Assembly (NCBI RefSeq): GCF_008017835.1
Contig: NZ_VRLT01000026.1
Coordinates: forward strand, 1-64,000
DNA: 64,000 bases
Reading direction: 5' to 3'
Origin: Mesonia sp. HuA40
GTDB lineage: Bacteria; Bacteroidota; Bacteroidia; Flavobacteriales; Flavobacteriaceae
Shown: in pieces, positions 60,583 through 64,000 of the stretch
How the letters are laid out: each line of letters opens with the position of its first letter
Position numbering within the stretch: the stretch's first letter is position 1
The notes under the pieces: model-generated
What the model was told of the DNA's origin: nothing
Seen by the model: the letters and a program-made list of their open reading frames with translations, nothing else
The model's database searches: none
Translations under genes and position numbers: made by a program

Positions 60583-62445
60583 TTACTGATTTATTTTAAA
60601 TTCTTCACCCGAATAGGGTTTTAAATACTCTTCTTCTAAGCTATGACTCAAAATCCACTGCTCCATATCCTTTCGTGTTATTTTGCCTTTGAGGTATTTT
60701 TCAATCATCAAACTAGCAATTCTTCCCGCATAACGTGAGCCCCAGTAGCCGTTTTCAACTATTACGGCAATGGCGATTTTAGGATCATCTTTTGGTGCAA
60801 AAGCCACAAATAAAGAGTGGTCTGTAAGCTGAGTCCTTTTTCCGTCAATACGTGTAAAATTTTCAGCAGTCCCGGTCTTTCCGCAAATTTCAATATTGGG
60901 TATTTGCAAATATTTAGCCGTTCCTGAAGTATAAACTTGATGCATCCCTTCAACTATAGGCTCAAAATGTTCTTTACTTATACTTGTCTTTTTCTTTTGC
61001 GTAAATTTCTCATCTTTTATTGGCTCACCATCAATGGCTTTTAAAATATGCGGTGTGTAGTAATACCCGCGGTTGGCAATTGCCGCAGTAAAATTTGCCA
61101 TTTGAATAGGTGTAGCCAATATTTCTCCCTGACCTATAGCATTTGACAAGGTATAAGTAGCCGCCCAACGTGTGTTAGGGTACCACTTGTCATAATAATC
61201 TCCGTCTGGTATTCTTCCAGGCTGCCCTACTGGTAAATCATTTCCTAAATAATTTCCTAACCCAAAACTGCTTAAATGATTGTACCATACATCCATACCT
61301 TTGTGAGCGGTGGGGTATTTCTCTATAATTCTTTTGTAGGTCTTAGCAAAATAAGCATTGCAAGAATTGGCCAGAGCTGGGGTTAAGGCAAGCGGACTGG
61401 CATGGGCATGACAACCCATTTTTGCGTTTCTTCCGTAACGAAAGCCATGTGAGCAAGATTCTTTGGTATTTATATCGGTTACCCCTTCTTCTAAGGCAAC
61501 CAACCCTGTTAGGGCCTTAAATGGAGATCCAGGCGGATACATAGCTTGCAAGCCTCTATTTAGCAGTGGCTTATTGATACTATCATAATACAATTTTGTA
61601 TAATTCCCAGATCGTTTACGCCCAACAAGCAAATCTGGATCATAGAACGGAGCTGTAACAACACTAAGCAACTCTCCCGATTTTGGCTCAATAGCAACAA
61701 TTCCCCCGTGTTTATTTTGCATTAATTTTTCACCATAAGCTTGAAGCTCTTGATCAAGGGTAAGCGTAATATCTTTTCCTTTTACCGATAGGGTATCATA
61801 AATACCATTTTTATAGGGCCCTATTTCCCGGTTAAACCGATCTTTTTGAACGTAGTTTACACCTTTAACACCTCGTAATAGCGATTCATATTGTTTTTCA
61901 ACGCCAGACCTACCAGTTAAATCGCCTAACTTATAATAAGAACTTTCTTTAACCTCTGATTGAGTTACCTCTGAAATATAACCTAAAACGCTCGCTGAAT
62001 GATTTACCTTGTAATCTCTCAAAGATCTCTTTTGAATATAAAACCCCTTGTATTTCCTCATTTTCTCTTTTAACAAAGCAAACTCGTCTTGAGTTAACTG
62101 AGGAATAATTACCGATCGTAATCTCGGGGAATAAATACGAGCTTTATCAAGCCGTTCAATCAATTTTTCTTTGGTTATATTTAAAAGACTTGCTAATTCT
62201 ATGGTGTCAAATTCCTTTATTTCTCTAGGTATCGCCATCACATCATAAGAAGGCTGATTGGCTACCAAAAGGTTACCGTCACGATCAAAAATATATCCAC
62301 GTTGAGGATAGTCATACTTAATGCTTACCGCATTATTTCGTGATAGCGCCTCATAAGAGCGATCAATTACCTGTAAATACAACAGCCTAATCAAAAAGAT
62401 CAAGCCCGTTAAACTTACTAAGACAATTGGAAAAAATTTTCTCAC
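60583..62445 (-). CDS. mrdA: Penicillin-binding protein 2, transpeptidase
   Basis: This 620-aa inner-membrane protein has one N-terminal transmembrane helix (about residues 6-23), a PBP dimerisation domain, and a transpeptidase domain with SxxK at S307-K310 (GSPFK), SxN in NSCNAYF and KTGTAEN with K523. It cross-links peptidoglycan of the side wall with RodA as partner. The start is GTG, overlapping the mreD stop as GTGA. Confidence 0.96.
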   Translation of the reverse strand: MRKFFPIVLVSLTGLIFLIRLLYLQVIDRSYEALSRNNAVSIKYDYPQRGYIFDRDGNLLVANQPSYDVMAIPREIKEFDTIELASLLNITKEKLIERLDKARIYSPRLRSVIIPQLTQDEFALLKEKMRKYKGFYIQKRSLRDYKVNHSASVLGYISEVTQSEVKESSYYKLGDLTGRSGVEKQYESLLRGVKGVNYVQKDRFNREIGPYKNGIYDTLSVKGKDITLTLDQELQAYGEKLMQNKHGGIVAIEPKSGELLSVVTAPFYDPDLLVGRKRSGNYTKLYYDSINKPLLNRGLQAMYPPGSPFKALTGLVALEEGVTDINTKESCSHGFRYGRNAKMGCHAHASPLALTPALANSCNAYFAKTYKRIIEKYPTAHKGMDVWYNHLSSFGLGNYLGNDLPVGQPGRIPDGDYYDKWYPNTRWAATYTLSNAIGQGEILATPIQMANFTAAIANRGYYYTPHILKAIDGEPIKDEKFTQKKKTSISKEHFEPIVEGMHQVYTSGTAKYLQIPNIEICGKTGTAENFTRIDGKRTQLTDHSLFVAFAPKDDPKIAIAVIVENGYWGSRYAGRIASLMIEKYLKGKITRKDMEQWILSHSLEEEYLKPYSGEEFKINQ

Positions 62446-62945
62446 GTTTTTTTTGATTTAAATATAAGGGTAATCAGTATAATAAAAAGAAAGGTTAAGA
62501 CACTTGAATAGATCGTTTTTTCTAATATATCGAGCATCCTTTCAAAATTAAAATATTCTAAGAGGTATAAAACAAAATGATGCGTTAAAATTACTAACCC
62601 AATGTAAGACAATCTTTGGGAAACAGGAGTCTGGTTAAATTTCAATGTATTTAACTCATAACTAATACCAAATGCAAACCGTAATAAAATTGGACGTATG
62701 TAGGCTACAAATACACAGGCCGCAGCATGCATCCCACCAGTATCATCGAAAAAATCTAAGCTTAATCCCAGTATAAATGAAAGTAGCATTACCCGTGCAT
62801 GACTTAAACCAAAGGGTAATAATATTATGAAAATGACATATACCTGAGGATTAACAAATTCAAAGAGATTAATTTTATTAAAAATAAATATCTGAAATAA
62901 AACCAACAGTATAAATCGAGTGCTATGTTTTAAGATTGTATTCAT
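62442..62945 (-). CDS. mreD: Rod-shape determining protein MreD
   Basis: This 167-aa membrane protein has about five transmembrane segments, with GLSLDFFDDTGGMHAAACVFVAYIRP (read in two blocks) holding the MreD pattern of charged DDTG and conserved AAxxxxAYIRP. It belongs to the elongasome with MreC and RodA. It overlaps mreC by ATGA and mrdA by GTGA, indicating tight translational coupling. Confidence 0.92.
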   Translation of the reverse strand: MNTILKHSTRFILLVLFQIFIFNKINLFEFVNPQVYVIFIILLPFGLSHARVMLLSFILGLSLDFFDDTGGMHAAACVFVAYIRPILLRFAFGISYELNTLKFNQTPVSQRLSYIGLVILTHHFVLYLLEYFNFERMLDILEKTIYSSVLTFLFIILITLIFKSKKT

Positions 62946-63751
62946 TCTAAATTTTGTAAATCTCCTTTTTGCTTATTATTAATGAAATAAACATAGTTTA
63001 AATTAGTCATATCATTAAACAATTGGACATTTATGGTGTAATAATTCTTACCTGGTTCAAGTTCAAAACTCACCACCTTGCCCACTGGTAAATTTGGCGG
63101 GAAAATTAAAGAACGACCTTCTGTTGTTATTGTATCTCCTTTTTTCACATCGGCTAGACGAGGTATGTCTTCTACTTGGATAATTTGCGGATTTTCACCA
63201 TTCCAAGTTAGGGTCCCAAAGTGATTAGATTTTTTCAGTTTGACATTTACTGCAATTTGCGAGTTTAATATCGAAATAACTCGACTATGGTTTTGGGCAG
63301 TTTGTTCTACAATACCTACAATACCTTTTTGTGTAATTACCCCTAGATCTACTTGAATACTATCCTTTTCACCCTTATTGACCAACAAGTAATTATCTAA
63401 ATGATTGTAACGGTTTGCCACTACTCGACCAGAACTCAATTCATAAACCGAATCGGAAATATTAAGTTGCACTGATCCTCTTTCTTTCAAAATCGTCTGT
63501 GCCTCTAAAAGCTGTTTTCTAAGGTCTAAATTTTCCTCGACTAATAGTTTATTATCCTTTTTTAATCTAAAATATTGATCTACACCGCTCAATGCGTTAT
63601 AAATTCCTCCTGTAAGCCAATTTGCAGACGAAACAATCTTACTTTTATGATAAGAATGTGACTCTATGGTAAATATCAAGGAAATACAAAATAACAACAA
63701 GAATAGCAGGGTATTCTTATAAGATATAAGAAAATTAATTATTTGCTGCAT
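62942..63751 (-). CDS. mreC: Rod-shape determining protein MreC
   Basis: This 269-aa bitopic protein has an N-terminal transmembrane helix (about residues 12-29), a coiled coil (about 60-95) and the periplasmic beta-barrel domain with VVANRYNHLDNYLLVNKGEKD, GVITQKGIVGIVEQ and GTLTWNGENPQIIQVEDIP. It scaffolds the elongation machinery. The order mreB-mreC-mreD is conserved. Confidence 0.93.
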   Translation of the reverse strand: MQQIINFLISYKNTLLFLLLFCISLIFTIESHSYHKSKIVSSANWLTGGIYNALSGVDQYFRLKKDNKLLVEENLDLRKQLLEAQTILKERGSVQLNISDSVYELSSGRVVANRYNHLDNYLLVNKGEKDSIQVDLGVITQKGIVGIVEQTAQNHSRVISILNSQIAVNVKLKKSNHFGTLTWNGENPQIIQVEDIPRLADVKKGDTITTEGRSLIFPPNLPVGKVVSFELEPGKNYYTINVQLFNDMTNLNYVYFINNKQKGDLQNLE

Positions 63752-63768
63752 TACATCTTTATGCTATT

Positions 63769-64000
63769 TTATTTAATTAAAATACCTTTGAATTTGTTTA
63801 TATTTTTAAGTGTAATTCCTGTACCACGCACCACTGCACGCAAGGGATCTTCTGCGATATATACAGGAAGATCTGTTTTTAAAGAAAGCCTCTTATCTAA
63901 TCCTCGTAGCATAGAGCCTCCTCCTGCAAGGTAAACACCTGTATTGTAAATATCTGCAGCCAATTCGGGCGGAGTCTGCGATAAGGTCTCCATTACCGCA
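63769..64000 (-). CDS. mreB: Rod-shape determining protein MreB (C-terminal part)
   Basis: The window end cuts this gene; only about the last 77 codons are visible. GVYLAGGGSMLRGLDKRLS and the DPLRAVVRGTG segment are the actin-fold C-terminal signature of MreB. It is the first gene of the elongasome operon; the 17-nt gap to mreC is consistent with one transcript. The nucleotide-binding N-terminal half lies outside the window. Confidence 0.94.
   Translation of the reverse strand, partial: AVMETLSQTPPELAADIYNTGVYLAGGGSMLRGLDKRLSLKTDLPVYIAEDPLRAVVRGTGITLKNINKFKGILIK

Noticed and set aside
1-64000. CRISPR array, insertion sequence or prophage
   Set aside because: No regularly spaced direct repeats, transposase-like proteins or phage genes were seen on either strand.

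Overview
The window looks like a chromosome segment of a member of the Flavobacteriaceae (Bacteroidota). The DNA is AT-rich. Gene starts lack Shine-Dalgarno sequences, and many genes are preceded by the Bacteroidota -7 box TAnnTTTG, sometimes with TTG/TTTG 18-21 nt upstream. There is a type IX secretion sorting domain, a mevalonate-pathway cluster, a stand-alone MnmD, and many families typical of the phylum (DUF4199, DUF2911, DUF4920, DUF4230, DUF2795, DUF6268). I see no insertion sequence, prophage, CRISPR array or rRNA. One tRNA, Leu(UAG), is present.

Layout. 1-6900 (minus strand) is a surface-polysaccharide locus: a Wza-like exporter lipoprotein, a Wzc-like tyrosine autokinase with a tyrosine-rich tail, a UDP-HexNAc dehydrogenase, then in a second unit a UDP-HexNAc 4-epimerase and an ABC-2 export permease. 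The permease ends inside a nested palindromic element. 6974-11290 (plus) holds an ABC-F ATPase, a methyltransferase, an orphan MacB/LolD-type ATPase, a small membrane protein and a PduO-type cobalamin adenosyltransferase. 11415-15678 carries a DUF2795 protein, SecA and a DUF4199 protein. 15680-18989 (minus) has an M23 peptidase and an ECF sigma / membrane protein / secreted protein operon. 19084-27670 mixes DUF2911, Ohr, MeaB, PAP2, MATE, a small metallopeptidase, GH3, PPK2 and a GNAT-like protein.

27717-37453 is almost all minus strand: a sigma-54 response regulator without a DNA-binding domain next to an outer-membrane barrel, a NatAB-type ABC exporter, DnaJ-GrpE, a TIGR01777 epimerase, MnmD and two redox-type lipoproteins. 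YceI alone is on plus. 37543-43473 (plus) has IlvE and then a tight six-gene operon built around a membrane-embedded MutS-family ATPase. 43470-49914 has an ExbD-like protein, PhnA, a pseudouridine synthase with an altered catalytic motif, an M20 dipeptidase, tRNA-Leu, a gene-free stretch, a META-domain lipoprotein and a DUF4403-like protein.

50420-59227 has a hemolysin III protein, a T9SS-secreted beta-helix protein, a universal stress protein, a flavoprotein, an SBF-type transporter, TspO, and an isoprenoid operon (diphosphomevalonate decarboxylase, mevalonate-kinase-type GHMP kinase, UbiA prenyltransferase). 59334-64000 (minus) is the rod-shape operon mreB-mreC-mreD-mrdA-rodA, with mreB cut by the window end.

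Most of the window is housekeeping. The parts that most deserve a second look are the membrane-MutS operon (38716-43473), the pseudouridine synthase whose catalytic Asp reads as Glu (45399-45401), DnaJ with half a zinc-binding domain, the response regulator without HTH, and the nested palindrome at 92-213 that supplies a gene's stop codon. Domain and family names were assigned by reading the sequence, not by a database search.
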